DNA from: Strigops habroptila
Lineage: Eukaryota > Chordata > Aves > Psittaciformes > Psittacidae
NCBI RefSeq assembly: GCF_004027225.2
Contig: NC_044277.2
Location: forward strand, 86,006,283-86,070,282
Direction of reading: 5' to 3'
DNA: 64,000 nt
The position numbers and the translations under genes were made by a program. Below the pieces are notes generated by a model. It was not told the DNA's origin, made no database searches, and saw only the letters and a list, made by a program, of their open reading frames with translations. The number at the start of each line of letters is the position of its first letter. Position 1 is the stretch's first letter. Below, piece after piece: positions 51,009 to 61,966 of the stretch.

Positions 51009-52443
51009 ATTTACATTAGCAAATTCTGTTTGACTGTTATTCTATAGATAGAAATGGAAAGTCTGCAGAAGGGAGATGTATGAACTTCTTCAGGACCAAG
51101 CAAGCCCCTTTACCAAGAAACAAGTCCAAAATGCATTCCTTCCCATTTTGATCCCTTCTAATTCATGTTTGCAAACAGATCGCAAAAAACTCAATGAAAG
51201 GTCACGTTTATGTTGAGCACTCACAGTGAGAGCTGGGATTTCAGAGTGCTCCACAAGAGAGACACCCTGAGGAGATTTCAACATTGCAACTACTCAGTAG
51301 TCAAGAGGCTGCAGGGTCCAATCCCGCTCTTGCTCCCGCTGTCCTGCCTCCACTAAAATCCATGGCATTACATGACAATGAAGGCTGCTCCCGGCCCCAC
51401 AGGCAGATGTTGAAAAGCTAGACAGTCTCCTTAAGCCAGGCTGGCAGTGGAGAGAATGTTTTTCCTACCACTGTAGAAACACTGTAGCTTATCGCTCTTT
51501 CTCAGTCCAAACACAACATAAATCTCATTGCCTTCCTTCCCATCCTCTGGGAAGAAATATGCATAGGGAATTGTCTCTCTGATGTAAACAACTGTAAGCA
51601 CCATTCACATTTGCTGGTCCACATGAAAAAAAATCATATCCAAGAGCCTGCCATAGCCTTGACCCTTTTTAGCAGGGCAGCTCAGCTTTCCCATCAGCTT
51701 TCCAGATCTCTGAAATCACATAGGTACCCCAAAATCATGCACAGTCCATTGCAATGCCAGCTGCTGTCTGCTTTACTATTCCAGGAAAGAGTAGTTGCTT
51801 CTTCAGTAATTATATAAAACCCCATGATTAAAAGAAGTAAAGCAGTCAGCTCATGTGTTCTGTTTCCTGTAGGCACTCGATGGTATTTCTGACATCTCGT
51901 GTAAGGCACCAGTCATCCCGTAGCTGAGCAAAAAGTGACCCACAAGACCTCCATTAAGCAACCGCAGAGGGAACTGACAAAATTCAGCTGGTTTGCTTGC
52001 CTTCTTGCTTACATAGCATAAAAAGCGTGGTCACGCCATCTGGGGAAGTTTCCCGTGGTATCCTAAAAGAGGAAGCCTCAACTTGCTCTGCAACTCAAGG
52101 AGCGTGGGTGACAGACTACAGCACAAGTTTCCAATAGCTGTGTCAGAGCGGCATTCCCACAGACACAGCAGAGATTTCCTTGAGCTCCAAGAGGCCTCTG
52201 CTGTCTTGCTTTCACAGAAAATGAGTTCGTTAACAGCAAAGCAGTTACCTCCTTACAAGATGTCACTGTAACACACAGCAGAGTGCTCGACTACAAAACC
52301 AGCTTTGTGGTGCACTTGCTGCAACTTCCCTGCTGTTGGTCTTGCCTGCACAGCCTTATTCACAGAGATGCAACGCCGGAGATAGCAGAGCCTATGGACA
52401 AAGAGGTCGGCTGGATGCTGGCTGACTGCATCACTGAGCAGCC
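50985..52443 (-). other. PXDC1: PXDC1 3' untranslated region (proposed)
   Basis: This is the stretch between the PXDC1 stop codon and the first AATAAA on the minus strand. The half nearest the stop (about 51850-52443) has more CpG than the surrounding AT-rich DNA, as is common for exon-linked sequence. It contains no interspersed repeat, unlike the introns, which is compatible with a transcribed UTR. The distal limit is uncertain because it rests only on the hexamer. An ACGCCATCTGGGG phrase at 52033-52045 resembles a YY1/CTCF core. Confidence 0.4.
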
Positions 52444-52561
52444 TCAGTCCAGAATATCAGTCTCGAATGGGACCAAGTGGTAGTATGTCAAATTGGTGAC
52501 ATAAGCTGTTGGATCATCGCTGTCTTCTAGCTCTGAGGTAAAGTCACTAACACTTTCGAAC
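52444..52561 (-). CDS. PXDC1: PXDC1, terminal coding exon
   Basis: This exon encodes the C-terminus of PX domain containing protein 1. On the minus strand an acceptor (ATTTATTTCTCCTTAG) is followed by G, which completes the Leu codon split by the previous intron (phase 2). Thirty-eight codons and a TGA stop (complement of 52444-52446) follow. The peptide contains [15 protein letters not shown] and [11 protein letters not shown], ending LD. I recognise this acidic patch and Tyr-rich tail from vertebrate PXDC1. It lies after the PX domain, in a part of unassigned function. The exact phase match with exon 59641-59752 and the open frame to the stop make the assignment strong. PXDC1 has a PX fold, a family that often binds phosphoinositides, but its own biochemical role is poorly known. 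Confidence 0.95.
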
Positions 52562-55420
52562 CTAAGGAGAAATAAATAAATAAAAACCATAAACACTGAA
52601 AGGCATTAAGTCATTAATGTTCATTTAAAAAATCAAAGTCAAAGGAGTTGGAAGAAGGGTACTGAGGGAGAGGGAGAAGTCTAGGTTATCTGAAGACTGA
52701 CCCCTGGAAATTTTGAGAAAAGACATTTGTGAGGGGGCTACTTGGAAAAAGGGTTGCAGGCAAGAATGCTTCTGCTGGTACTACACGTTCAAATTCTGAG
52801 TAAATGTAATATGTGGACTTGCTTCACACCAGAGCAGTGTTGCAGTAGAAATGCTTCTAATGCTGGTTTGCAGCTTCAGCTTTGTGAAGCTTAGTTTGCG
52901 AGATGAAGTTCTAGAGTTCCAATTCTTTTTCCAAAGCTAAAGTATCTCACTCCATCTCTTGGCAGCCTGACACTCAAATTCATAGTAGAAGTTGTCAATT
53001 AAGATGCATGCAGATCAACTGTGAATCATGAAACTACAGTTTCTCTGACATCAGCCCACATATCATTAAGGTAGGCCACACCTGCAATGGCATCTACTGT
53101 CACTTTCATAAATCAAGACTCAACTTTTCTAGATAGAGTTGAGAAGTAAATGGAAACCACTGCTTCCATGTCCTTAAATAAACAGAAAGCCTGCTTCTTT
53201 ATAACCTATGGAAAGGAATGAGCTGAAGTATTTGCTTTCAGTAAAACAGGATCGCTATTCCCATTTAAAACTGTGCTGAAACACAGCTGCACAGCATACT
53301 AGGAGAGCAAGTTTTCTTTTCTTTGGATAGCAGTCTTTAGTAAAAGGGACTTTTATGACTCCTTTCTAGTATTACACTGACTCTTCACAGCACTTGTCAT
53401 TATAATACCTGAACTTTGTATCTCACTGTTTACCACTGCATTTAAGATGAGCCATATCAAAAACATTATTAATTCGTTTTCAGGCCCGAGGGCTCCCTTC
53501 CTACTAACAAATGAATCATTTCCTGGGACAGCCTTTCTTGTCAGGCAATCCTGGATACCTCTACAATGAGATTTTCATGAGTCCATAATAGTTTTCTCTG
53601 TGGAATGGGAAAATCTTCACAGAAAGTACTCAGAGCTGATCCCATCTGCACCTCCTCCTCCCCCCACCCATGTGTATATAAATAAGCCACAGGCCAATGA
53701 GAACCATGACGCATACAAGCAAATAATCTTGTTACCCCTGACTTTCAAAGCTACTAGTGAGGAAGGAAAGAAGCAGCAAGGGAGCCCTGGAAGACTGAAT
53801 CATGCAGCTGAGGTACACATCCTTCCATTTTGTTCTCACAGCATGTAGCAACACCACAAAATGCCTCAGTTCCCACACAAAAGTGGAAAGGAAACTGCCT
53901 TTGTTTCCAGTCTGAACTTGGACTCTCACCCTTTCACTTCACAGGTAGTGAAGTGTCTTCTCTGGGTTTGGCTTTTGTATGAGGTCAAATGTCTAACACA
54001 AATAGGAAACAATGACTACAGTTCTCTTCTTCCAGAACCTCGCTGCCCTCCCCATGGCACAAGATTTAGGTTTTGACAAGCAGAGAATATTCAAATATAG
54101 AGAGATTCACACATTTAGTTCACTTGCTTTGGTATTTTCCTTCCCACTTACTAACTCCTCTGTTAAAACCTGAACTTTTGCAAGGATTACCCACTGTCTC
54201 ATGCCTGTTCTCAACCCAAAAATATCAACTTTTAAACCTACACCTTCCTCACACACATTCCTGTTCCAAGGAGGCTTAAATTTTTGGAGTAAGAAGACAT
54301 TTTACAACTTCCCAGATAGCCTAGCAGTTAAAGGCAGCCACTGCGGGCCAAGGATTAAATCTCATCTCAGTTCAAGCAAAGGACTTGAAGAACTGTCAAA
54401 TTTCTTTTTTTCACACTCTCTTTTTGCATTCATTCTGTTAGAGTAAGAAAAACAAATGAAATAGAAACTGAAAAAATGCACAAGATGGAAAAAGAAATCC
54501 TGCAATGTATGGCCATATGTCTGTCTTTTTCCACATTCCTACCTGGTCCTCCTCCCCTCTTTTTTAACTATGAGGGTCACAACATTTTTGAGCAGAAACA
54601 CATTGATTTTCTCCTGCAGTGCTGTTGCTATGCTCTTTACTTACAATGAAACAGAAATGAGACTGAACTTTGAATGTTTATTACCCTCCTTCCTCTACAC
54701 CCTCCAGGCTGTTTGCCTGCCCGCGTGTGTGGGAACACGTGCAGAAGGGAGTTGACTTGGTATCTTGCAAACACTTCACAGGTCACGTTGTGCTGTCTTA
54801 CGGACTGCTAGTGATCCAGAAACAACAGATTATGCATATCAGTGCGGCAGACAGAAAGAAGAAAGCAGAAGAGGAGTCAAGAAGGTTATTCAGATTCTGC
54901 TCTCCTTCTCTTGTCAATTGTATAAAACTAGATTATTACAACAGGAAGGGCCCACAGATTCTGTGGTTCTTCAGCCTCACTGATAGGGTACTACAAGTGC
55001 CACGTGAGGTACAAAGCAGCTGCATTCACATGCTGTGGTTACCCAGAAAGCCTTCCTTGCCACCAAAAAGGAAGCATGGGCACAGAGCCTGCAAAGCACT
55101 GCTCTAGATTGCTCGTATGAAACCAAACCAAACAAACCAGGACTGTCTACTACAGCTAGCAGCTGTAGAGGACACCCAACAGTCAAAATGCTTGTGTGCT
55201 GTTCCCAACAGGTCTTTTTCCCAAAATAAACTTTGCAAAGTAGTACGGACATTCAGACTCCTAAATGCTCAAACTGCTGCCCTTGCTATTTTTTCCCCAA
55301 AGTACCCTGACAGACATTTCTTGTGCTGTAAGATAACCTTCCTTACTCTTTTAACCTCTGCTAATGCACTGGAGTTGCTGCTTGCATTCGCCAGGAAGAA
55401 GAGCAAAGCAAGGTACACAG

Positions 55421-55713
55421 AAGCTAACGGCTTGGACAGGTGTACTCTTTGCCAGGTAAAAAACTATCTTGATGGTTGGGCCCAAAGAGCTGTGATGAAT
55501 GGAGTTAAATCCAGTTGGCAGCTGGTCACAAGTGGTGCTCCCCACGGCTCAGTACTGGGGCCAGTTCTGTTTAATTCCTCTATCAATGATCTGGACAAGG
55601 GGGTCGAGTGCTCCCTTAGTAAGTTTGCAGACACTACCAATTTGGGCAGGAGTGTTCATCTGCTTGGCAGTAGGAAAGTTCTATGGAGGGATCTGGACAG
55701 GCTGGACCGGTGG
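55421..55713 (+). mobile_element. CR1 LINE internal fragment (reverse transcriptase region)
   Basis: This fragment starts near GGCTTGGACAGGTGTACTC and runs through the reverse transcriptase core: [31 protein letters not shown] and DLDRLDRW. The FADD catalytic motif reads FADT here, so the active site is lost. It also lacks the 3' third of ORF2, the 3' UTR and the tail, which is unusual because CR1 copies normally keep the 3' end. It stops abruptly where the antisense fragment begins. Confidence 0.9.
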
Positions 55714-56540
55714 CACAACTTAAGGCCGTTTCCTTTCATCTTATCACTTGTTACTTGGGAGACGAGACAAGCACCCACCTCACTACAACCTTCTTTCAGG
55801 TAGTTGTAGAGAGTGATAAGGTCCTCCCTGAGTCTTCTCTTCTCCAGACTGAAAACCCCAGTTCCCTCAGCTGTTCCTCATAAGACTTGTGCTTCAGACC
55901 CTTCACCAGATTCACTGGTGGAACCCGCTTCTCTGGACCTGGTTCAGCACCTCAATGTCTCTCTCGTAGTGAGGGGCCCAGAACTGAACACAGGATTTGA
56001 GGTGCGGCCTCACCAGTGCTGAGTACAGGGGATGATCACTGCCCTGCCTCTGCTGGCCACACTATTTCTGACACAGGCTAGGATGCTGTTGGCCTTCTTG
56101 GCTGCCTGGGCACAAGCTGGCTCATGTTCAGCTGTCAATCAGCACCCCGAGGTCCTTTTCCACTGAGCAGCTTTCCAGCCCCTCTTCCCCAAACCTGTAG
56201 CATTGCATGGGGTTGTTGTGGCCCAAGTGCAGGACCTGGCACTTTTCCTTGAACTTCATACCACTGGCCACAGCCCATTGATCCAGCCTGTCCTGATCCC
56301 TCTGCAGAGCCTTCCTATCCTTCAGCAGATCAGTGCTCCCAGTCAAGTTGGTGTTGCCTGTGAATTTACTGAGGGTGCACTCAATCCCCTCATCCAGATC
56401 ATCAATGAAGATATTAAACACCACCGGCCCTAATACCGAGCCCTGAGGACACCACTAGTGACCAGTCGCCAACTAGATGTGACACCATTTACCAGAACTC
56501 TTTGGGCTCTGCCATCCAGCCAGTAATTTACCACCTTTCC
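55714..56540 (-). mobile_element. CR1 LINE internal fragment, antisense, abutting another CR1
   Basis: On the minus strand the sequence reads [45 protein letters not shown], then [15 protein letters not shown] and [12 protein letters not shown] (each in a different open piece). It continues through the GTCCAGAGAAG and TGGAGAAGAGAAGACTC blocks to AAGTAACAAGTGATAAG and CCTTAAGTTGTGCCAC. The FADD motif is degraded to FTGN and the frame is broken in several places. It belongs to a different, older-looking subfamily from the 57.4-kb copy. Like its neighbour it lacks the 3' UTR and tail at the shared junction (about 55711-55717). Confidence 0.9.
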
Positions 56541-57404
56541 TTTCAAAAGGAATACAAAGGACTCCAAGAACCACACATAAAAGGAGTATTTAAGCCACAT
56601 GGATGCTGAGCACACTGGGTTCAGCACATTTTCCAACAGTACGGTGTACTGCCAACTAAAATTAGAGAGAAAATGAAGGAAGCAGAAAGCAACTACTTCA
56701 GAACAAGAGTAAACAACTTCAACTTGCAAAAATGCTATAGTTTCTTTTGCAAGAAGTATGAGACTTTCCAGCTGATGGATCACCAGGTAGGTAGCACTGC
56801 AGGCTACAACAGCTCAGCAGTGCTGCAGGAGCTCGGGGAAAGAATGCTACCTGTTGAAGCTCTAAGTGCTTCCCCAAAAAATACAGATCTGCTTTGCAAA
56901 ATGTCTAATTCAAGTACATCAGCAGCCAAAACCCAGAAGTCACACAGAGTTTGATGTTGCTGAAAGGAAAAAGTTCCCATCTGAGCATATACAAGTCCAC
57001 AAGGAATTAACTTATTTCAGAATAGAAGACACCAATCCTGTAAATCCAATTTTACGGAGACCAAAAAGGAACTGCATAAGATCTTAAAAGATTTTAAAGC
57101 TTCCTTTCTGGTCTACTAACATATGTTGAAAGAAACAGCACAGAAAACTTCTGCTTTTTAAAAAAGTTCAATTTTTACAGAACAGCTGTGCTACACAAAT
57201 GCTATTATCTCCTAGCTATTACCTCTCAGCAACACAGTACAGCTACAGGATGGGCAAATTTAGGGAACCATGTAAAATAGACATTTAAAATTTATTAACT
57301 TCTTGACTCTTGATTTAAGTTCCTTCAGGGAAGACAAAATATAAATGCACAAAGCCAGGCTGTTATCCTAGATTTATTTCTTCCACTGAAGTTTCTGGGA
57401 AACC
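56541..57404. other. PXDC1 intron, unique sequence between CR1 copies
   Basis: About 860 bp separate the antisense CR1 from the next CR1. Open frames of about 93 codons (56673-56954) have no domain. I see no repeat or exon. Confidence 0.55.
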
Positions 57405-58298
57405 ATGCTGACGACACCAAGCTGTGTGGTTCGGTTGATACACTGGAGGGAAGGGATGCCATTCAGAGGGACCTTGACACGCTTGTGAGGTGGGCCAATG
57501 CCAACCTCATGAAGTTTAACCAAGCCAAGTGTAAGGTCCTACACCTGGGTCCGGGCAATCCCAGGCACAGCTACAGGTTGGGCGGAGAAGAGGTTCAGAG
57601 CAGCCCTGCAGAGAAGGACTTGGGGGTGTTGGTTGATGAGAAGCTTAACAGGAGCCGGCAGTGTGCGCTTGCAGCCCAGAAAGCCAACCGTATCCTGGGC
57701 TGCACCAAAAGAAGCGTGACCAGCAGGTCAAAGGAGGTGATCCTGCCCCTCTACTCTGCTGTTGTGAGACCTCACTTGGAGTACTGCGTACAGTTCCGGT
57801 GTCCTCAACATAAAAAGGACATGGAGCTGTTGGAGCGAGTCCAGAGGAGGGCCACGAGGATGGTAAGGGGGCTGGAGCACCTCCCATATGAAGACAGGCT
57901 GAGAGAGTTGGGGCCGTTCAGCTGGAGAAGAGAAGGCTGCGTGGAGACCTCATAGCAGCCTTCCAGTATCTGAAGAGGGCCTATAAGGATGCTGTAGGGG
58001 GACTCTTTATTAGGGACTGTAGTGGTAGGACAAGGGGTAGTGGCTTCAAACTTCAACAGGGGAAGTTTAGATTAGATATAAGGAAGAAGTTCTTTACAGT
58101 GAGGGTGGTGAGGCACTGGAATCGGTTGCCCAAGGAAGTTGTGAATGCCCCATCCCTGGCAGTGTTCAAGGCCAGGTTGGACAGAGCCTTGGGCCACACG
58201 GTTCAGTGTGAGGTGTCCCTGCCCCTGGCAGGGGGGTTGGAACTAGATGATCTTAAGGTCCTTTCCAACCCTTACTATTCTATGATTCTATGATTCTA
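57405..58298 (+). mobile_element. CR1 LINE fragment with readable ORF2 C-terminal region
   Basis: Homology starts inside the reverse transcriptase at [17 protein letters not shown], so the A-D-D of the FADD motif is the first thing kept. The frame stays open through [64 protein letters not shown] and [21 protein letters not shown] single missing base near 57919 (GTTCAGCTGGAG, where the 16.6-kb copy has GTTCAGCCTGGAG) shifts the frame. The C-terminal blocks resume in another frame ([15 protein letters not shown]). The 3' UTR and a tail of about two and a half octamers (to 58298) are intact. This is the longest and one of the best kept CR1 copies here, about 894 bp, in antisense to PXDC1. Confidence 0.96.
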
Positions 58299-59570
58299 CA
58301 CACAGTTTTTATATTAGTATTTTCTGGCCTTAATAGTCTCTGACTTCGAGGGGATGACGATTAGATGATGGCAGTTTCTGGTCCAGACCAGTAAGTTTTG
58401 CTTGGGCTGCAGCACGTTTTAAAAATCAAAATCAGATTTTCATTTTTTTCAAAATATATTTTTTAAATAAACAAAATAAGGCAGGAAAAGGCTTTCCTTG
58501 GTAATTTGCTCCTATTATTTGTCACTTTTAGTACTAAAAAGTGATCCACTATGAACCACGACAACTTTAATTTCCAGACATTGGCCTTACAGAAGTACCT
58601 TCAGTGTGTTGCTTCAGCCTCATTAATACAAGCTTATAATCTTAGATGCTGTTAGCAGGATCAAGGTTCAAAACACTAAGTGATAAATTAATAGAAAGGC
58701 TTCAAGAAATTACACTGGAGCCAGAGATATGCTCCCACCTCTGACAAAATCTTGTCAAGCTATAAACCTTTCAACAGACTGGCAATGGCCACATTTCAGT
58801 TGTGGCAAGACAAAGCTCTGCATTCAAAGATAAAGCCCCCATAAGGCTTTTAGTATTCTGTTTCCATCATTTTGACTGCTCTAATGAAAAAGTAGGTCAG
58901 TGTTCCTCATTAAAAATACTTAAATGCTTCACTACCCGAAGCTTATTGAAATATCAATCACCTGCTATGACAGAAATCTGTAAGAGCAGACTTCCGTCAA
59001 TACCCACCTGTCAACACAGTCGCTAACTTAAGACCGACACAAAAGCCCTCCTGGTTACAGGTCTCCGACCCCAGAATACCTAGATGCATTAAGGAGGCAG
59101 AATTTACAAATAAGACTAGTCTAACTTTCCCCTGCCCTAATGAAATACACATGCTTCACTAAGTCCCTGCATCACAGCACCTGAGCAGCTGCTGAGCTTC
59201 CTTTGATTACGTTCAGGGATGTGTGTCCCTCGTGAGGATGGTGTTTTGCTTCCCAAATAAAGAATACTCTTGTCATAGGATATTCCATTTGTAAGGATGT
59301 TTGTAAGGAGCTCAAACCAGCACTCATCACAGTCATGAGAGAAAGAAAAAACTCCTCTATTCTCACCTGGCAGGACACCTATGCCAGTCACAGCTTTTTT
59401 TCATACACAGAGGACTGATCTCCTTGGTGTCTATCATTCTCACTGACAGCCATTGTATCCATTTTAATAGAAAGAGCTGTGAAGCCTTAGCAATCAGGCC
59501 CAGTAGTATTTAACCAGTCAGAATGACAGCTGTACCTGTCTTGCTCCTAGACAGAGGATAACATTTTGGT
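58299..59570. other. PXDC1 intron, no repeat recognised
   Basis: About 1.27 kb of intron sequence with AT-rich parts near 58430-58470. No exon or repeat family was recognised. Confidence 0.55.
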
Positions 59571-59585
59571 GGGAGGGGGGGTGGG
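59571..59585 (+). repeat. G-quadruplex-capable tract near a splice donor
   Basis: GGGAGGGGGGGTGGG fits the four-run rule: G3, a one-base loop, G7 read as G3-G-G3, a one-base loop, then G3. It lies 55-69 bases into the PXDC1 last intron, on the DNA template strand. The transcript itself carries the C-rich complement just downstream of the donor. Confidence 0.7.
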
Positions 59586-59640
59586 AAAGGTTCAGTTTAT
59601 CTGAAGCTGACAGCATTACTGATGCACAAACACCACTTAC

Positions 59641-59752
59641 AAGTGTTCTGCTGAATCTACATCCAGGTGCTTCTCTTTTCCATTGGGTATACTGTGGTCA
59701 ATGACTATTGTCTCAGTGTTGGCTAAACAAAATCCATTTGATCGCATGATTT
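59641..59752 (-). CDS. PXDC1: PXDC1, internal coding exon (penultimate)
   Basis: A 112-bp exon on the minus strand, between acceptor TTTTCTTCTCCTGACAG and donor CTT|GTAAGT. AA completes the Glu codon begun by exon 63851-63968. Thirty-six codons follow, then TT, which is completed by G in the terminal exon. The peptide includes [20 protein letters not shown] and [14 protein letters not shown], ending AEHL. I recognise the [20 protein letters not shown] segment from vertebrate PXDC1, where it follows the PX domain. The [10 protein letters not shown] part differs from the mammalian form I remember and seems to be the more variable stretch. Splice sites and phases on both sides agree with the other exons. 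Confidence 0.96.
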
Positions 59753-61067
59753 CTGTCAGGAGAAGAAAAGAAACAAAATGAGAATAAAAAAAAAAAAGAG
59801 CTGGAAAACAACTGCATATCATATGTAATTGATGTGGTTAGGAACTGAGATGTCTGCATGACATTGAAGATCTGCACATGAAAGCAGGAATAAAGAGAGT
59901 TGGTTTCACACCTTACATCTGCAAACTGCCAGTGCTTAAGCAATTTTATTCACATAATCAATTCATGACACAGAGAATTTGAAGCAAGGCCTAGTTTCAG
60001 CTGCTATTGCCAGTGGCAAAATTCCCATCACCCTTAGCAGAATGGCAGCCCATCCATATCTTGCAACCTACCACTACCAAAACATAACTGTATTTTTGCT
60101 AGACAGTCCCAGGCTTAATCCAATTAAGCAAAAATCAAAAAGACGGGAAAAAGGAAATAAAAAGTGATCTTCCAAGTTACTTCAACCACCATCCTTAAGT
60201 CATGTAAAGCTATACCATCTTCTATATTGCCTTCAACTCTTCTTATTTGTTTCTCATTGCGTAGGAAGTCTTCAATTAAGAATAGCTAAAACATACACCT
60301 AATTCCACTGACTTATTACCATTGGGAGAGTTTATAATTAAAGAATAGTATTTGATGTGAATGAGAAGTTAATCCATGTTTATGCTAGATGGAAAGGCAA
60401 ACTAGGCAAGCCACAAGGATTTATTTTGGTCACACAATCTCAAATGAAGCTGGGGCCACCACAAAATGAACATACATCTCTACACAAATCAGCACTGACT
60501 TAAGTAAATGTCTCAAGGCACTTGAGAACCCTGTTTTACAGCCTTGTGTTATCAGTACAAACAAAAGGAAATTAGTTTGTGGCAAAAAATATGATAGACA
60601 CAAGGCACACATACAGGGAATCCTCAAACAAACAAATTTCAACTAGAAGTAATGGCTTCAAGTAATGAGCAGGAGACAAGACAGGAAAAAGAAGGGAGGT
60701 AATCTTTTCAAATGTACATTTACACGTTCCTACATTAAGGTAAAACAAGAACTCACTTCCATGTTTTTCTTGAGAAAGTGATCTTTGCTGTATTTTACTG
60801 CGACTCACTTTAGCAGAGTATGTTTGGGGGTGGTAAGAACACTGAACCCCAGCAGAATCACTCTTCACTCATGACTCGTTTTGAACCAACATTGTACTGC
60901 AGAATAAGATTTACACTATCAATTCAAATTCAGTTTTTCACCTAAGAGGAGGGCCCTTTCTTCTCCATTACCTACCACCCAAAGCAGGCCCATGTGCGGG
61001 ACAGTTTGGGGGGTTTTTTTCAGAAAATACAAAACATTTTTGGCTGCTTTTCTAGGTCTGCAAGCCA

Positions 61068-61256
61068 CGTAGAAAGCTGCGCTATGACTAACGTGAATGC
61101 CAGTGTTTCCCTAGTGTCCTTGACACGACCTAAGAGTTACAGCATTTCACTGCTGTGTGAACGGCTTCAGACGCTAGCATCTACCGCCATCTACTGACGA
61201 CGCTTGCAGACACTGAAACCATTTCCAGTGCGCAACATTCAGACGGGTCAAATACG
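61068..61256. promoter_or_regulatory. CpG-dense intronic patch with YY1/CTCF-like motif
   Basis: Twelve CpG dinucleotides fall within 189 bp, while the flanking few hundred bases have almost none. Inside it, TACCGCCATCTACTGA (61182-61197) reads on the other strand as AGATGGCGG, the YY1 core. It also fits most of the reversed CTCF pattern CGCC[A/C][C/T]CT. Retained CpG suggests a region kept unmethylated in the germline or a recent insertion. No start site, exon or repeat family is evident. The regulatory role is inferred. Confidence 0.3.
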
Positions 61257-61531
61257 AATTATCATCAAATTTCTGCCTATGTTCTTAAATTCTTTGCAGC
61301 AATAACTTAAATGATAAAACTAATTACCACAAGATGCTTTCGGATAGCTGCATAGGTAGGAAAATCTTCCTCCAATTAATTATGACTCGTCTCTACCAAA
61401 ACTGATTCAGAATTAAAACAAAACATGTAATTATTCAGTTAACATGGTTTCCACAGCTCCTCTATATACAGGCTCGCAGGAGGGTTCCCTTTGCTGCTAG
61501 GTTCTGTCCATCAGCCAGGCACCATCGCTCT

Positions 61532-61764
61532 GATTTAGATTAGATATTAGGAAAGAATTCCTCACTATGAAGGTGGTGAGGCACTGGCACAGGTTGCCCA
61601 GAGAAGCTGTGGCTGCCCCATCCCTGGCAGTGTTCAAGGCCAGGTTGGATGGGGTTTTGAGCAACCTGGTCTAATGGGAGGTGTCCCTGCCCATAGCAGG
61701 GGGTTGGAACTAGATGAGCTTTAAGGTCCCTTCCAACCCAAACCATTCTACGAGACTATGATTC
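61532..61764 (+). mobile_element. CR1 LINE fragment, short 3' end
   Basis: The fragment begins GATTTAGATTAGATATTAGG (coding FRLDIR in related copies) and passes the GGTGGTGAGGCACTGGCACA and GTTGCCCAGAGAAGCTGTGG blocks. It ends with GATGAGCTTTAAGGTCC and a degenerate tail (CATTCTACGAGACTATGATT). The GCTGTGGCTGCCCCATCC wording marks a different subfamily from the 16.6 and 57.4-kb copies. It is 233 bp and antisense to PXDC1. Confidence 0.93.
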
Positions 61765-61909
61765 ACCTTGACCATCTTCTCTCTGTTGTACCCACCATGT
61801 GACATACTCAGTCACACAGCCAGAGTACATGTGCCCTAAGGGGTGCATACCCTCCTCAAAATTGTATTAAACCCTTCCAAATGGCAAAAAGCCTGAGCCA
61901 GAGCAATGC

Positions 61910-61966
61910 TGCAATTCCAAATACATTTAATGTATTTTCCAACCAATGCAATTCCAAATATATTTA
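61910..61966 (+). repeat. 20-bp direct repeat pair
   Basis: TGCAATTCCAAATACATTTA (61910-61929) recurs as TGCAATTCCAAATATATTTA (61947-61966), 19 of 20 identical, with a 37-base period. No mobile element lies between the copies, so this looks like a local tandem duplication whose middle has diverged. Confidence 0.85.

Larger units (their letters stand above)
52562..59640 (-). other. PXDC1: PXDC1 last intron (7079 bp)
   Basis: The intron runs on the minus strand from donor GTAAGT (complement of 59635-59640) to acceptor CAG-type TTAG (complement of 52562-52565). It holds a tail-to-tail CR1 pair (55421-56540) and a longer CR1 (57405-58298). The remaining parts, 52562-55420, 56541-57404 and 58299-59640, show no recognisable gene. 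Open frames of 145 codons (54670-55107) and 228 codons (55117-55803) on the plus strand have no support. The second runs into CR1 sequence. A G-rich tract lies at 59571-59585. Confidence 0.85.

Noticed and set aside
54670-55107. 145-codon open frame on the plus strand
   Set aside because: No recognisable domain, no splice support, lies inside a PXDC1 intron on the opposite strand, and overlaps other chance frames.
55117-55803. 228-codon open frame, the longest in the window
   Set aside because: Its second half translates CR1 reverse transcriptase ([20 protein letters not shown]) and it crosses the junction into the antisense CR1. The first half has no domain, so it is not a gene.
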